Assembly: GCA_040878005.1 (NCBI GenBank) | Contig: JBBDMW010000038.1 | Span: 21,018 to 85,017, forward strand | DNA: 64,000 nucleotides | Reading direction: 5' to 3' | Source of the DNA: JBBDMW01 sp040878005 | Lineage (GTDB): Bacteria > Chloroflexota > Dehalococcoidia > Lucifugimonadales > Lucifugimonadaceae | Shown here: one piece after another, positions 34,357-44,226 of the stretch | Layout: the number at the start of each line of letters is the position of its first letter | Position numbering within the stretch: the first letter of the stretch is position 1 | Program-made: the position numbers and the translations under genes | Notes under the pieces: generated by a model | The model's input: the letters and a program-made list of their open reading frames with translations, nothing else | Told to the model about the DNA's origin: nothing | Databases searched by the model: none

Positions 34357-34602
34357 TGGTTGCTGCTTGATGCGGGAGGCTCGTGGTGGTTTACACAAAT
34401 GGATGAGCGGCATGTTACCGCAGGTGCGGTGTGCGCCGCGGCGTCGCGGAGGTGGCGGGTTTCCGGCGGCCGTGCCCCCATGAATCACACGTGTTTACAA
34501 CCTTGAATTGGCAGTGGTGTGGCTACCATCCTGAATGGAAGCTGCTCCTATTTCCCCTGCTGACCCGGAGGGCTGATCTGCTCCGGCAATCGATACACCT
34601 GT

Positions 34603-37182
34603 GTGAGCCCAATGTTTGAAACGGCGGCATTGTCCTACATAGTGGCCGGGGTAATCTCGGCCACGCTTGTGACGTACGGCCTGATCAAGCTGGTAATGGT
34701 GTTCAGGGAGGCGGCGGAGGAAGACGCAGCCCCGGAAGCGGTGGAAGCCTTGCCCCTGGTCAAGGCGGCCGACGCCGCCCCGGTTGAGCACGCAGACGGC
34801 ACGTCCGATGACGATGACGCGCCTGCAATGCTTGATGACACAGATGACGGCGATGTCTCGGCAGGGCCTGAGCATGATGAACAGCCGGCGCCGGCTCCTT
34901 CAATCAGCCCGGTTGGCTCCGACCCCGGGCCTGAGCAGTGGCGCCACGAATTCACGGCCGGCGAACTGTATGAGTCCGGGGCGCCGTCCAGGGAGCCGAC
35001 GCTGGCCGAAAAGAAGCGCAAACAGGTTTGGGCCGCGTGGGGCCAGGCGTGGGTGACAGTTGGCCGGGGGTGGCGGGGACAACTCGTGATGTTCAGGTCA
35101 TACCAGGCCGCCGCCGCGCATGGGGAATGGATCATGGCGGAAGTCCTGGAGGAGCGCCGGACACGAGCTTTGAAGGCAGTGGAGGAGCACCAGGCCTGGA
35201 TTGCGTGGGCAGCGGAGCAGAGGGTTGAGGCAGAGGCGATGGCCGCCAGAGAGGCGGAGGCCGCTGCTGCTGCCATGGAATTGCCGGCGAGCTATGTTCC
35301 ACTGGCGCTGGAGATGGCGCCTGAGCCCGCCGTGGCGTGGCTGGACGGGCTGACCGAGCTTGCCAGGTCTGACAGTGCCACAGCCGAACAACCTGAGCCC
35401 ACTTCTGAAGACGCTGGGTCAACTGATCAGCCTGAAGTCGATGAAGGTGTGCATGGTGACGCTGTAGAAATCCATTCTGCGGACGCCGCGCCACAGATGC
35501 CGTCAGTGCATATCGAATCGCTGCACGTTGAAGTGCCTCATGTGGAATCTGAGTATGAATTGCCGGAACAGCCCCCTCTCCTCGAAGACGACCTTCTGGC
35601 AGAGCCGGTAGCCGCTGAGGCGATGCTGACTGAGACGACCGAGGATGATGAGACGCCCACACTGGCGTGGCTCGATGGTCCGGCAACTACTAACGAGGCA
35701 GAAGAACTTGTTGAGGAGGCAGGTTCGCCTGGTGAAGTCGTGGCTGACGGCGTGCCAGGAGACAGTGAGCAGACCGAGGCAGCAGCGGCATCGGGAAGCA
35801 TTGTCGACGAACCTGTTGAGCCGCAGGAGCAGCCAGTAACCTTTGAACCGGTACTGGTTGACACATCGATTTTCGATGTCGACGCCGATGCACCACCGGA
35901 TCAAGCCTCGGAAGAAGACGATTCAGCCTCACTGGAGCCGGTCGCTGCCGAAATGCTTACAGTTGATGTTGCCGGTTTGGAAGACGTCAAGGTGAGTTAC
36001 GAGGCAGACACGGCTGAGAATGGCCAGGATGACGAAGCAGTTATCTCGTGGATTGTGCCAGTAACCGAACAGGAAGCCTCCGGCTTGCCGGGGCAGTGGG
36101 ATGACTTCGAGGAACAGGTCTCCGAGCCGGAAGCTGAGACACACACGCCTGCCACGGATCTCCAGTTGGCGCATGAGATGGCAGAGCCGGACGATGAAGC
36201 GCTGGCGCCCGGCCCATTTGCAGAGAGTTCCACCGATGGTTGGGATGACATGACTTCGGCGCCGGACGATGTATTCGTCAGGATGCCAGAGTCGGCCAAC
36301 GAGGTGGCGAACAGCGGTAAGGAGGACGCAACACCGGACGACGTGCCGGACCTGGAAGTAGAGGACTCCGCTGCTGTCAGTGCCACGCCTGTAAAAATGC
36401 CTGTGGCGGAACTGGATCAGGGCAACTCTGCCGATCAATCATCAACTGCCGCGCCGGAAGACACCGCTGAATCCACCGCCACAGCGCAAGCCGAAGTGGA
36501 TACGCCGGAAGATGCAGAGCGGGACGCTGACGAGAGGGAATCAACGCCACTCTCCGGAGCAAGGAAATCTCCAGTGGGCCGTGCTGAAAGGCCAGCGGAG
36601 ACGGGACAGTTCGTGCCTGAAACCTACACGCAGCTGGACGAGTACATAGACGCCGGTGAGCTTTCGCTGGCCACTGCCGACCTGCTGCCGAATCTGCCGG
36701 GCATATCGGTTTCTTACGAGTATGACCCGGAGGAAGCGTCGGGAATCAAGCGTAGAAGGCAGTCTGATCTCCAGCGCCTGCTCCGTCTTGTGGATGATGT
36801 GCCCGGACCCAAAGTTAACGCGGCCGTGGCGTACATTGAGGCCGCCGCTGCCATGCGGGCCCTGCTGAATCTATCGCTGGACCGCCTCAAGGCTGGAAGC
36901 CTTCACGCCGCCGCCTCAAGCGCGGCAAAGGCCATCGCATGGACAAGGCTGCTGGACCGGGTCTGCTCTCAACAGGGCCTTGATGACCGGCGGCCCGACC
37001 AGGTGCGGGTCTGGTTCTTGCTGGCAGAGATATACGCAGCCCTGGATGATGTCCCCGTTGCAGCATACGCGCTCAATCATGCTGAGCACTACAGCCTGGA
37101 GAGCGGTAACGACGCATGGATAGAGCGCATTTCCGATGTCCGGTCGCGGTTACAGAGGAGGCGGTTCAAAACCGCGGCGTGA
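34603..37182 (+). CDS. Large acidic membrane-anchored protein with helical C-terminal domain
   Basis: 859 aa from GTG 34603 (or ATG 34612). One N-terminal transmembrane helix (residues about 9-33, YIVAGVISATLVTYGLIKLV). Residues about 135-220 form a Trp/Arg/Ala-rich helical block (AAWGQAWVTVGRGWRGQL; then a long EAEAMAAREAEAAAA helix). About 400 residues of Asp/Glu/Pro/Ala-rich, probably disordered sequence follow, in which AWLDG occurs twice. The last 190 residues are a folded, TPR-like helical domain (AAAMRALLNLSLDRLKAG, FLLAEIYAALDDVPVAAYALNHAE). Family unknown. Such a layout suggests a cytoplasmic scaffold held at the membrane. It converges on the trehalose gene. Confidence 0.75.
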   Translation: MSPMFETAALSYIVAGVISATLVTYGLIKLVMVFREAAEEDAAPEAVEALPLVKAADAAPVEHADGTSDDDDAPAMLDDTDDGDVSAGPEHDEQPAPAPSISPVGSDPGPEQWRHEFTAGELYESGAPSREPTLAEKKRKQVWAAWGQAWVTVGRGWRGQLVMFRSYQAAAAHGEWIMAEVLEERRTRALKAVEEHQAWIAWAAEQRVEAEAMAAREAEAAAAAMELPASYVPLALEMAPEPAVAWLDGLTELARSDSATAEQPEPTSEDAGSTDQPEVDEGVHGDAVEIHSADAAPQMPSVHIESLHVEVPHVESEYELPEQPPLLEDDLLAEPVAAEAMLTETTEDDETPTLAWLDGPATTNEAEELVEEAGSPGEVVADGVPGDSEQTEAAAASGSIVDEPVEPQEQPVTFEPVLVDTSIFDVDADAPPDQASEEDDSASLEPVAAEMLTVDVAGLEDVKVSYEADTAENGQDDEAVISWIVPVTEQEASGLPGQWDDFEEQVSEPEAETHTPATDLQLAHEMAEPDDEALAPGPFAESSTDGWDDMTSAPDDVFVRMPESANEVANSGKEDATPDDVPDLEVEDSAAVSATPVKMPVAELDQGNSADQSSTAAPEDTAESTATAQAEVDTPEDAERDADERESTPLSGARKSPVGRAERPAETGQFVPETYTQLDEYIDAGELSLATADLLPNLPGISVSYEYDPEEASGIKRRRQSDLQRLLRLVDDVPGPKVNAAVAYIEAAAAMRALLNLSLDRLKAGSLHAAASSAAKAIAWTRLLDRVCSQQGLDDRRPDQVRVWFLLAEIYAALDDVPVAAYALNHAEHYSLESGNDAWIERISDVRSRLQRRRFKTAA

Positions 37183-37233
37183 TCCCCGCCTGCGTCATTC
37201 GGGCTAATCTTCACCGGCCATGCCCTGGGACAA

Positions 37234-39429
37234 CTATCCCACCGCCACAGCGGTGCGCGCCCGGATTAACGCGCGCAGCAGCCTCCGCATGGATGCGGGT
37301 GAGCTGACGGCGGTGGTAGCGCGGCTTCCGCCGCCTCCAACCCGCACGGAGAACGCCTCTGGCTCAAGGCGGGAGAAGAGGTCCTCGTCTGTGCGGTCGT
37401 CTCCGGTGGCGAGGACAAAATCGAACGGGCCGTACTGGCGTTTCACGAAATCGTAGGCGCGTCCCTTATCCAACCCCTGCTGCCGGATCTCAACTATGCG
37501 CGCCCCGGTAAGGATTTCCACCGGTGCGGAGGAGAGCATGTTCTCCAACAGTGAAGCCAGTTCCAGCGCCTGCCACTCTCCAAGGTCCACCTCCGCCTCG
37601 CGGTAGTGCCATACCAACGATGACGATTTTTCCTCGATCCGCGCGCCCGGCGTCCTGTCCACGTATTCCTGCAGCACAGGCCGTGCCTTCTCCTTCCAGG
37701 AGACATCCGGCGGCGAGCCGAGGTGCGCCCACTCGTCAGCCCCGCGGTAGCGGATCCATGAACCATGTTCAGCGATCAGCGATATGGGCATGTCACTGAA
37801 CCACTCCCCAAGGGTGTTCCGGTCCCTGCCGCTGTTGATGAACAGGTGAACATCCGGCAATGCTGAAAGTTCAGTGAGGATCTCCATGATCTCCCGCGTC
37901 GGTACTGCGTCTTCATACCGGTCGGTGAACTCTCTCAGCGAGCCATCGTAGTCAAGCATGATGAGCGGCGATTCGGCATGGGCGAATGGAGAGGAGATGG
38001 TTGCGGCGAGCACCTCAGACTCCAAAAGGGGCGGCGCAGTATAGATAGGCTCGCCTGGTTGGAGCAGCGACCTCATGAACCTGTCCACCCAGCGATGCAC
38101 ATCGTTCGCCACCACCCGCCTGTACATGGCCATCATGCGCTGGTTGCGCTCGCCGAAGTCCATCTCAAGTGCACGTTCCAGCTTCTGTGCAGTGCCAATG
38201 ACGTCCCACGGGTTTACACGCAGGCCCTCTCCCAGTTCCGTGGCCGCGCCTGCGAACTCACTGAGCACCAAGACGCCGCCGCCGTCATCGCGGCAGGCCA
38301 CGTACTCTTTGGCGACCAGGTTAAGGCCGTCACGCACTGGCGTAACAAACAGCACATCCGCCATGCGATAGAGCGCGCCAAGCTCTTCCGGAGGAATTGA
38401 CCGGTACACATAATGGATTGGCACGCGCCCGGGGCGGCCGTACAGTCCGTTTATCTCGCCTACCAGCCGCTCCACTTCATCTTTCTGTTGGCGGTAGCTC
38501 TCGATGTTTTCACGCGACGGAACCGCGACCTGCACCAGCACAACGCCCTCCCGCCAGCGCCTGGACGATGCAAGAAGGCGGCGATACGCTTCCAACTTGA
38601 ACGTAATGCCCTTTGTGTAGTCGAGCCGGTCAACGCCGAGTATGACCTGCCGGTCTCCCATGCCGCGCTTGAGCCTGGCAAGACGCCGCTCGGCAGACTC
38701 TGAAAATGCCCTGTCCCTGAGAGATTTGACATCTATCCCAAGCGGGTGAGATTCGACCCGCACCGTGCGGCCGTTTACGCGCACAGATCCCTGCCGGCTC
38801 TCCAGGCCAAGTATTCGCCGGATGCTGCGCAGCATGTGGTCCGCGTACTCGTAAGTGTGGACGCCAATGAGGTCCGCTCCCAGCAGCCCTCTCAGGATCT
38901 GCTCACGCTCGGGCAGAACGCGCAGAATCTCCGAGGAAGGGAACGGTATGTGGAGAAAGAACCCTATGCGGGCGCCGGGAACCCTTTCGCGGATCATCTC
39001 CGGGAGGAGCATGAGCTGGTAGTCATGCACCCATATGGTGTCATCAGGCCTGGAGTGTTCGGCTACGGCGTCGGCGAAGCGTTCATTGACGCGGCGGTAC
39101 GCTTCGAACTCAGAGGCATCAAACCTGGAGCGCTCTATCAGGTAGTGAAACAGTGGCCAAATAGCATTGTTCGAGTAGCCCTGGTAGAACCCGCGGTACT
39201 CGGAAGCAGGTACGGAAACCGGGACGAGCCGCCGCTCTTCAAGGATCTTGCAAGTACGGGCATTAGGCTGTTCGCCGGGGTGCCCAAGCCAGAGGCCATC
39301 GCCCTTGCTGTGAAGAGGGTCGAGTCCCGCGACCAGCCCCCCAGAACTGCTCGAAAGCTCCTGTTCGCCGCGCCGCTCACGCTTCACTGTAACCGGCAAA
39401 CGGTTGGAAATGAGGATGAGCCTACTCAT
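37234..39429 (-). CDS. Bifunctional trehalose-6-phosphate synthase/phosphatase (OtsA-OtsB fusion)
   Basis: 731 aa. The N-terminal GT20 synthase (residues 1-460) makes trehalose-6-phosphate from UDP/ADP-glucose and glucose-6-phosphate: LILISNRLPV, SSGGLVAGL, WVHDYQLMLLPEMIRE, FFLHIPFPSSEI, GVDRLDYTKGI and DGLNLVAKEYVA are all canonical. The C-terminal HAD phosphatase (about 480-725) has LDYDGSL, NSGRDRNTL and ATGDDRTDED and removes the phosphate. The fused form lets one protein make trehalose, a compatible solute. The start is ATG 39429, preceded by GGAGG; four more upstream codons are possible. Confidence 0.95.
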   Translation of the reverse strand: MSRLILISNRLPVTVKRERRGEQELSSSSGGLVAGLDPLHSKGDGLWLGHPGEQPNARTCKILEERRLVPVSVPASEYRGFYQGYSNNAIWPLFHYLIERSRFDASEFEAYRRVNERFADAVAEHSRPDDTIWVHDYQLMLLPEMIRERVPGARIGFFLHIPFPSSEILRVLPEREQILRGLLGADLIGVHTYEYADHMLRSIRRILGLESRQGSVRVNGRTVRVESHPLGIDVKSLRDRAFSESAERRLARLKRGMGDRQVILGVDRLDYTKGITFKLEAYRRLLASSRRWREGVVLVQVAVPSRENIESYRQQKDEVERLVGEINGLYGRPGRVPIHYVYRSIPPEELGALYRMADVLFVTPVRDGLNLVAKEYVACRDDGGGVLVLSEFAGAATELGEGLRVNPWDVIGTAQKLERALEMDFGERNQRMMAMYRRVVANDVHRWVDRFMRSLLQPGEPIYTAPPLLESEVLAATISSPFAHAESPLIMLDYDGSLREFTDRYEDAVPTREIMEILTELSALPDVHLFINSGRDRNTLGEWFSDMPISLIAEHGSWIRYRGADEWAHLGSPPDVSWKEKARPVLQEYVDRTPGARIEEKSSSLVWHYREAEVDLGEWQALELASLLENMLSSAPVEILTGARIVEIRQQGLDKGRAYDFVKRQYGPFDFVLATGDDRTDEDLFSRLEPEAFSVRVGGGGSRATTAVSSPASMRRLLRALIRARTAVAVG

Positions 39430-39856
39430 AACGCCCTCCACCGGCCGATAGAGCGACGGCCATGATTTTTATACAGGCGGGGCTGATACTGCGCTGCCAT
39501 GGCACGCTTCTCTTCTAAATCGGAGCCTAACACATCCAGGCCGCGTTGAAGGCTGCACGTGAGACAGCATAGCCACTGCACAGAATGATATGCGCGACTG
39601 GCTGTCCGGGGCGCACCCGCGCACAGCATCGTGCAAGAGTCCAGAACTCTTGTAATCTAAGGTGCCGGGCTGTTCGCAGGCAATACGGCACCCCACGGCG
39701 CATTCCCACGGTTGGTGGAGGAGCGGGCGTAAAGCGCCTACCATGTGCCGGTTGCGTATTCCCGCGAGAATCGCCTCATCTGGGCATTCAGCCATATAAG
39801 CCGCGGCGCTTCATGAGATTCCAGTACCAGGCCGCCACATTCAACGGAGCATTCAA
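39430..39856. other. Divergent spacer between otsAB and the dehydratase
   Basis: No gene seen. It contains a small AGAGT/ACTCT dyad near 39637; promoters are not clear. Confidence 0.4.
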
Positions 39857-41881
39857 ATGACCATGACCAGCGTCCCCAGGGGGCACGACACGACAGATGT
39901 CAGCGTTGCAGATGTGCTGGGCGAACGGCAGGACCCCGCCCTGTGGAAGGTGGAGACGCATGCGGACGGCCCCGCAGGCAGCCTTCCATTTACCGGCGAG
40001 ATGCTGGTGGAGGAGCCAAGCGGCAATATCTTTGCGTTCAGCCAGAATGCGGGCATGGGATGGAACCCGGCGGAGCTGCTGCGCAAGCAGTTCCTTATCC
40101 TGAGCACTGCGGGAGGACTGCGTGACGAAGACGGCGCGCCTGTAGCGCTCGGGTTCCACACGGGCCACTGGGAGTTGTCGCACCTGGTGCGCGCCGCCGC
40201 TGAAGAGCTGCGAGACCTTCGATCTGTTCCGTTCGCCGCTTTCTGCTCTGACCCATGTGACGGCCGAACGCAGGGGACGACCGGCATGCTGGACAGCCTT
40301 CCTTACCGGAACGATGCGGCGCAGGTATTCCGGCGACTCGCACGATCGTTGCCAACATCCCGGGGTGTGCTGGGCGTGGCGAGTTGCGACAAGGGCCTGC
40401 CGGCAATGATGATGGGACTGGCGGGGCTCAGGAATAAGGCGGCTGTAGTGGTTACTGGAGGCGTGACCCTTGCTCCACGCGATGGCGAGAACGCCGGTCA
40501 GATCCAGTCCATCGGAGCACGGTACGCACAGGGAGAGATCACGCTGGAGTATGCGCAGGAGATGGGGTGCCGGGCATGCGCCAGCCCCGGTGGAGGGTGC
40601 CAATTCCTCGGCACCGCCGGCACTTCGCAGGTGGTTGCGGAGGCGCTTGGCCTGGCCCTCACTCATGCGGCGCTCGCACCTTCTGGCACGCCCATCTGGC
40701 GGGATGTGGCGGTGCGGTCAGCAAAGGCGTTGATCGCCATGGAGAAGCAGGGCGTGGTGGTCACCGATGTGCTGACGGACGCCGCCTTCGAGAATGCAAT
40801 GGTTGTGCACGCCGCGTGTGGCGGGTCGACAAACCTGTTGCTCCATACGCCGGCCATAGCCCATGCCGCGGGCCGAAGGCGAATGACTGTGGAGGACTGG
40901 AACAGGGTCAACAAGGCAACGCCCCGGCTGGTGGATGTGCTGCCGAACGGCCCGGTCTTTCATCCCACGGCCCAGCTTTACGCCGCGGGCGGTGTGCCAG
41001 AGGTGATGCTCCACCTTCGCAGGCTGGGGCTGCTGAACACGTCTGTAGTCACGGCGACCGGGCAGACGCTGGGTGACAACCTGGACTGGTGGGAACAGTC
41101 GGAAAGGCGCACTGCTGTCAGGCAGCGGCTGCAGGAGATGGACGGTGTGGACCCGGACAACGTGATCATGGATCCGGACAGGGCGCGCTCACGCGGGCTT
41201 ACCAGCACAGTGACCTTCCCGATGGGCAACCTTGCTCCTGAAGGATCAGTCATAAAGAGCACGGCCATTGACCCGAGCGTTGTGGGTGATGACGGCGTTT
41301 ACCGCAATACCGGCCGGGCGCGGGTGTTCCGGGCGGAGCGTGATGCCATCAGGGCCATAAAGAGCCGCGGCGAGGACAAGATCCAGGCCGGGGACATCAT
41401 GGTTGTCACCTGCGGCGGCCCAATGGGCACTGGCATGGAAGAGGTCTACCAGATCACCGCTGCCCTCAAGCACCTTTCGTACGGGAAGAAGGTTGCTCTC
41501 ATCACGGACGCCCGGTTCTCCGGGGTGTCCACAGGAGCATGCATTGGCCACGTGGGGCCGGAGGCGCTGGCGGGCGGCCCGGTGGGCAGGGTGCGTGAAG
41601 GTGACATTATCCAGATAGTGGTGGACCGGAACACCCTGGAAGGCACAATTGACCTGGTGGGTGAGGCAGGCGAGGTGCACGGTGCTGAGTGGGGGACGCA
41701 GGAGCTTGAGCGCCGGCCTGAGCCTGATGACCTGAGGCCGCACCCGGAGCTGCCCGAGGACACGCGGCTGTGGGCAGCGTTGCAGGGAGTGAGCGGAGGC
41801 ACGTGGGGCGGCTGCGTCTATGACGTGGACGCGATTGTCAAGACGCTTGAGGCAGGCAAGGAAGCCACCGGCAACGCCTGA
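39857..41881 (+). CDS. YjhG/YagF-type sugar-acid (D-xylonate) dehydratase, IlvD/Edd family
   Basis: 674 aa. It aligns over its full length with E. coli YjhG (655 aa): VETHADGPAGSLP, NAGMGWNP, SDPCDGRTQGTTGMLDSLPYRNDA, GVASCDKGLPA, CRACASPGGGCQFLGTAGTSQVVAE, HAACGGSTNLLLH, DARFSGVSTGACIGHVGPEALAGGP and the ending SGGTWGGCVYDV. The Cys in CDG, CDKG and GGGC belong to the Fe-S cluster region. It dehydrates a sugar acid such as D-xylonate to a 2-keto-3-deoxy acid. No aldolase or kinase is next to it; the KdgK stub at 1843-2070 is the only kinase trace in the window. Confidence 0.92.
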   Translation: MTMTSVPRGHDTTDVSVADVLGERQDPALWKVETHADGPAGSLPFTGEMLVEEPSGNIFAFSQNAGMGWNPAELLRKQFLILSTAGGLRDEDGAPVALGFHTGHWELSHLVRAAAEELRDLRSVPFAAFCSDPCDGRTQGTTGMLDSLPYRNDAAQVFRRLARSLPTSRGVLGVASCDKGLPAMMMGLAGLRNKAAVVVTGGVTLAPRDGENAGQIQSIGARYAQGEITLEYAQEMGCRACASPGGGCQFLGTAGTSQVVAEALGLALTHAALAPSGTPIWRDVAVRSAKALIAMEKQGVVVTDVLTDAAFENAMVVHAACGGSTNLLLHTPAIAHAAGRRRMTVEDWNRVNKATPRLVDVLPNGPVFHPTAQLYAAGGVPEVMLHLRRLGLLNTSVVTATGQTLGDNLDWWEQSERRTAVRQRLQEMDGVDPDNVIMDPDRARSRGLTSTVTFPMGNLAPEGSVIKSTAIDPSVVGDDGVYRNTGRARVFRAERDAIRAIKSRGEDKIQAGDIMVVTCGGPMGTGMEEVYQITAALKHLSYGKKVALITDARFSGVSTGACIGHVGPEALAGGPVGRVREGDIIQIVVDRNTLEGTIDLVGEAGEVHGAEWGTQELERRPEPDDLRPHPELPEDTRLWAALQGVSGGTWGGCVYDVDAIVKTLEAGKEATGNA

Positions 41882-42015
41882 CACTATGCACGGAGTGAGA
41901 CCGCGCACAATGACCTGTGGAATGCGCAGCCCACGTGATGGTGTACGCCCATGGGTGTGGGTGCGCCGCCACATGGACGGCAGCCGAAGCGCAGGCAACA
42001 TGAAAGGAGAAGTGC

Positions 42016-42504
42016 ATGGGTGCTATTGAGGAGACCGACCTGGCTGGTATCGGCACCAGGTACCTGATACGGACCAGGTCTGGAGAAAACCTGATCATAG
42101 TTGTTCATGATGCCGGACCGGTAGAGATTTACCATGCGACAGGCAATGACCCAGAACCAGCGCCGGTAGCTCATTTGAACGAAGAGGAGGCTCGCCACCT
42201 AGCTGCGATCATTGGCCGGACCATATACCGGCCGGAAGCGATCGAGCGGCTTTCTCGAAGCGGTGTGAGGATTGTCTGGCATGAACTCCAGCCGGGGGCG
42301 TTCGCCATTGGAAAGACACCCGATGAACTTCAAGTGCCAGAGAAAACAGGGGGTACGATCATAAGCGTCGTGCAGAGGGGCGGCGAACGCAACATGGACG
42401 TTTCGGGGGACTACGTGTTCCAGGAGGGCGACCAGGCAGCCGTGGCGGGAAGCCAGAAGGAGACCCAAGCTTCCATAAGACTGCTTGATAAAGGACAAGA
42501 TTAA
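42016..42504 (+). CDS. KhtT-like regulatory subunit of cation/proton antiporter
   Basis: 162 aa from ATG 42016 behind AAAGGAGAA. The N-terminal domain has GIGTRYLIRTRSGENLIIVVHDAGPVEIYHA, typical of KhtT-type subunits. The C-terminal half is an RCK/TrkA-C domain (ERLSRSGVRIVWHELQPGAFAIGKT, then GDYVFQEGDQAAVAGS), which binds a ligand and gates the antiporter. The antiporter gene starts three bases after its stop. Confidence 0.85.
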   Translation: MGAIEETDLAGIGTRYLIRTRSGENLIIVVHDAGPVEIYHATGNDPEPAPVAHLNEEEARHLAAIIGRTIYRPEAIERLSRSGVRIVWHELQPGAFAIGKTPDELQVPEKTGGTIISVVQRGGERNMDVSGDYVFQEGDQAAVAGSQKETQASIRLLDKGQD

Positions 42505-42507
42505 GGC

Positions 42508-43791
42508 TTGGAACACGCAGTCTTAGAGCTAGGCTTCGCTGTCGTCCTGATGGCCGTAGCGGCTGCCCTGGCCAATCGGTTCAGGGTATCCGTCGTCCCA
42601 TTCCTCATACTCATTGGCCTTGCAGTCGGGCCGCATCTGCCTCACTGGGGCTTGCTGGACCTCAGGTTCACCAACAGCGCTGAACTAATCCATTTCCTGG
42701 GCCGCGTCGGGGTGCTGTTCCTGCTCTTCTACCTGGGACTGGAGTTTTCCCTGAGGAGGCTGGTAAGTGCGGGCCGGTCGATTGCCGTAGCCGGAGCAAT
42801 CTACATAGGAATAAACCTGACTCTCGGCCTGGCCTTTGGCTGGCTGGTGGGTTGGCCAATCCGTGAGATCCTTGTGGTCGCTGGCATAACGACGATTTCT
42901 TCCAGTGCCATAGTTGCGAAGATGCTTGCTGACCTCAGGCGCGCAGCCCGGCCAGAAACCGGCCTGATCGTCGGCATCATCATGTTCGAGGACGTGTTCC
43001 TGGCGGTTTACATGTCCCTCGTGTCTGGACTCATCCTTGGAGGGACCGCATCGCTGCAAAGCGCTGCGCTTTCCGTTGGGATCATCGCAGTGCTTCTGCT
43101 GGCGCTCTTCACCCTGGGCAGGCAACTGGGGCATCACCTCAACCGCTGGCTGAACATCCCATCACAGGAGATATTCATACTCTTCGTGTTCGCTGCGCTG
43201 TTCATGGTTGCCGGGCTATCGGAAACCATAGGTGTAGCCGAGGCAATCGGCGCTCTGCTGATAGGTTTGGTCCTGGCGGAAACCGACCATGTTCACCGCA
43301 TGGAGCAGATCGTTCTGCCGTTCCGGGACTTTTTTGGCGCTGTATTCTTCTTTTCGTTCGGTCTCAGCATTGATCCACTCGGTCTGACAGACGCTATATG
43401 GCTGGCTGCTGCCGCGGCTGCGCTGACCATAGCCGGGAACTTCACCGCCGGTGTCATTGTGGGCCGCATAGCGGGGCTCCCAGGGCAGGGCGGCGCCAAC
43501 ATCGGGTTGACCATTGTCAGTCGTGGTGAGTTCTCAATTGTCATGGCAAGCCTGGCCCGCGCAGGTGATCTGCTCGCCATCATCCAGCCGTTCACGGCTG
43601 TCTACGTGTTGATCCTCAGTATCCTTGGCCCAATCCTTACGAAGGAGTCCAACAGGGTCTACGCGGGGATCACGAGGGTACGCTCCGCAGCGACTCCGGC
43701 AGCCTGGCGCACGTCTGCCGAGGCCGGGCCACTGGGTGGCCAAAGCGATGCGCCGGGCGAGGAAAGCACCGACAGGCGCGGCACTCCCTAG
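42508..43791 (+). CDS. KhtU-like CPA2 monovalent cation:proton antiporter
   Basis: 427 aa and about 12 transmembrane helices, from TTG 42508 three bases after the regulatory subunit. Family landmarks are FLLFYLGLEFSLRRL, ISSSAIVAKMLADL, IIMFEDVFLAVYMS (helix-5 EDV pair in place of a Na-type DD), ETIGVAEAIGALLIGLVLAET and SRGEFSIVMA. It exchanges K+ or NH4+ for protons in pH and ion control. The hydrophilic C-terminus is short and has no TrkA-N domain, fitting the separate KhtT-like partner. Confidence 0.88.
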   Translation: MEHAVLELGFAVVLMAVAAALANRFRVSVVPFLILIGLAVGPHLPHWGLLDLRFTNSAELIHFLGRVGVLFLLFYLGLEFSLRRLVSAGRSIAVAGAIYIGINLTLGLAFGWLVGWPIREILVVAGITTISSSAIVAKMLADLRRAARPETGLIVGIIMFEDVFLAVYMSLVSGLILGGTASLQSAALSVGIIAVLLLALFTLGRQLGHHLNRWLNIPSQEIFILFVFAALFMVAGLSETIGVAEAIGALLIGLVLAETDHVHRMEQIVLPFRDFFGAVFFFSFGLSIDPLGLTDAIWLAAAAAALTIAGNFTAGVIVGRIAGLPGQGGANIGLTIVSRGEFSIVMASLARAGDLLAIIQPFTAVYVLILSILGPILTKESNRVYAGITRVRSAATPAAWRTSAEAGPLGGQSDAPGEESTDRRGTP

Positions 43792-44226
43792 GCCCCAGTT
43801 GCCGCCACCACCTGTGGCATAATCCGCGTGGTCACGACACTGCGGCCTATGACCTGTATCCGGCACTGGTTGACGCACGGCGAACCAATTCAATTGTTGC
43901 ATCCATAGGCCTTGTGTTGAGTCATGCACTGCGCGGAGTGGCCGCGCAGATTGACGCATAACCTGACAGTAACGAGGGTTGACCACACCCTCAGCCGGTA
44001 TGTGTGCTGGCACACAGTTAGTTCTTCCGTATTTGGCGCAAACTCAGGTATTACCAGCGGTTCAAATGTTTCAGGCGTTGAACCACCGAAAAAACGGATA
44101 TATCGCTCAAAACTGGCACCAACGCGAAAAAGACCTATGGGTCAGCATTTCAGTGTTGTGGTAGAGTTTTTAGTGGTACCGCACATTTCACGTGAATAAC
44201 CTTTAAGACAATCCGGACCCCAAGCA
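43792..44226. other. Spacer upstream of the polysaccharide locus
   Basis: No gene. It contains a TGTGTGC-tg-GCACACA dyad (44001-44016) and A/T-richer sequence towards the sugar transferase start. The dyad could be an operator for the polysaccharide genes; this is weak. Confidence 0.4.
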
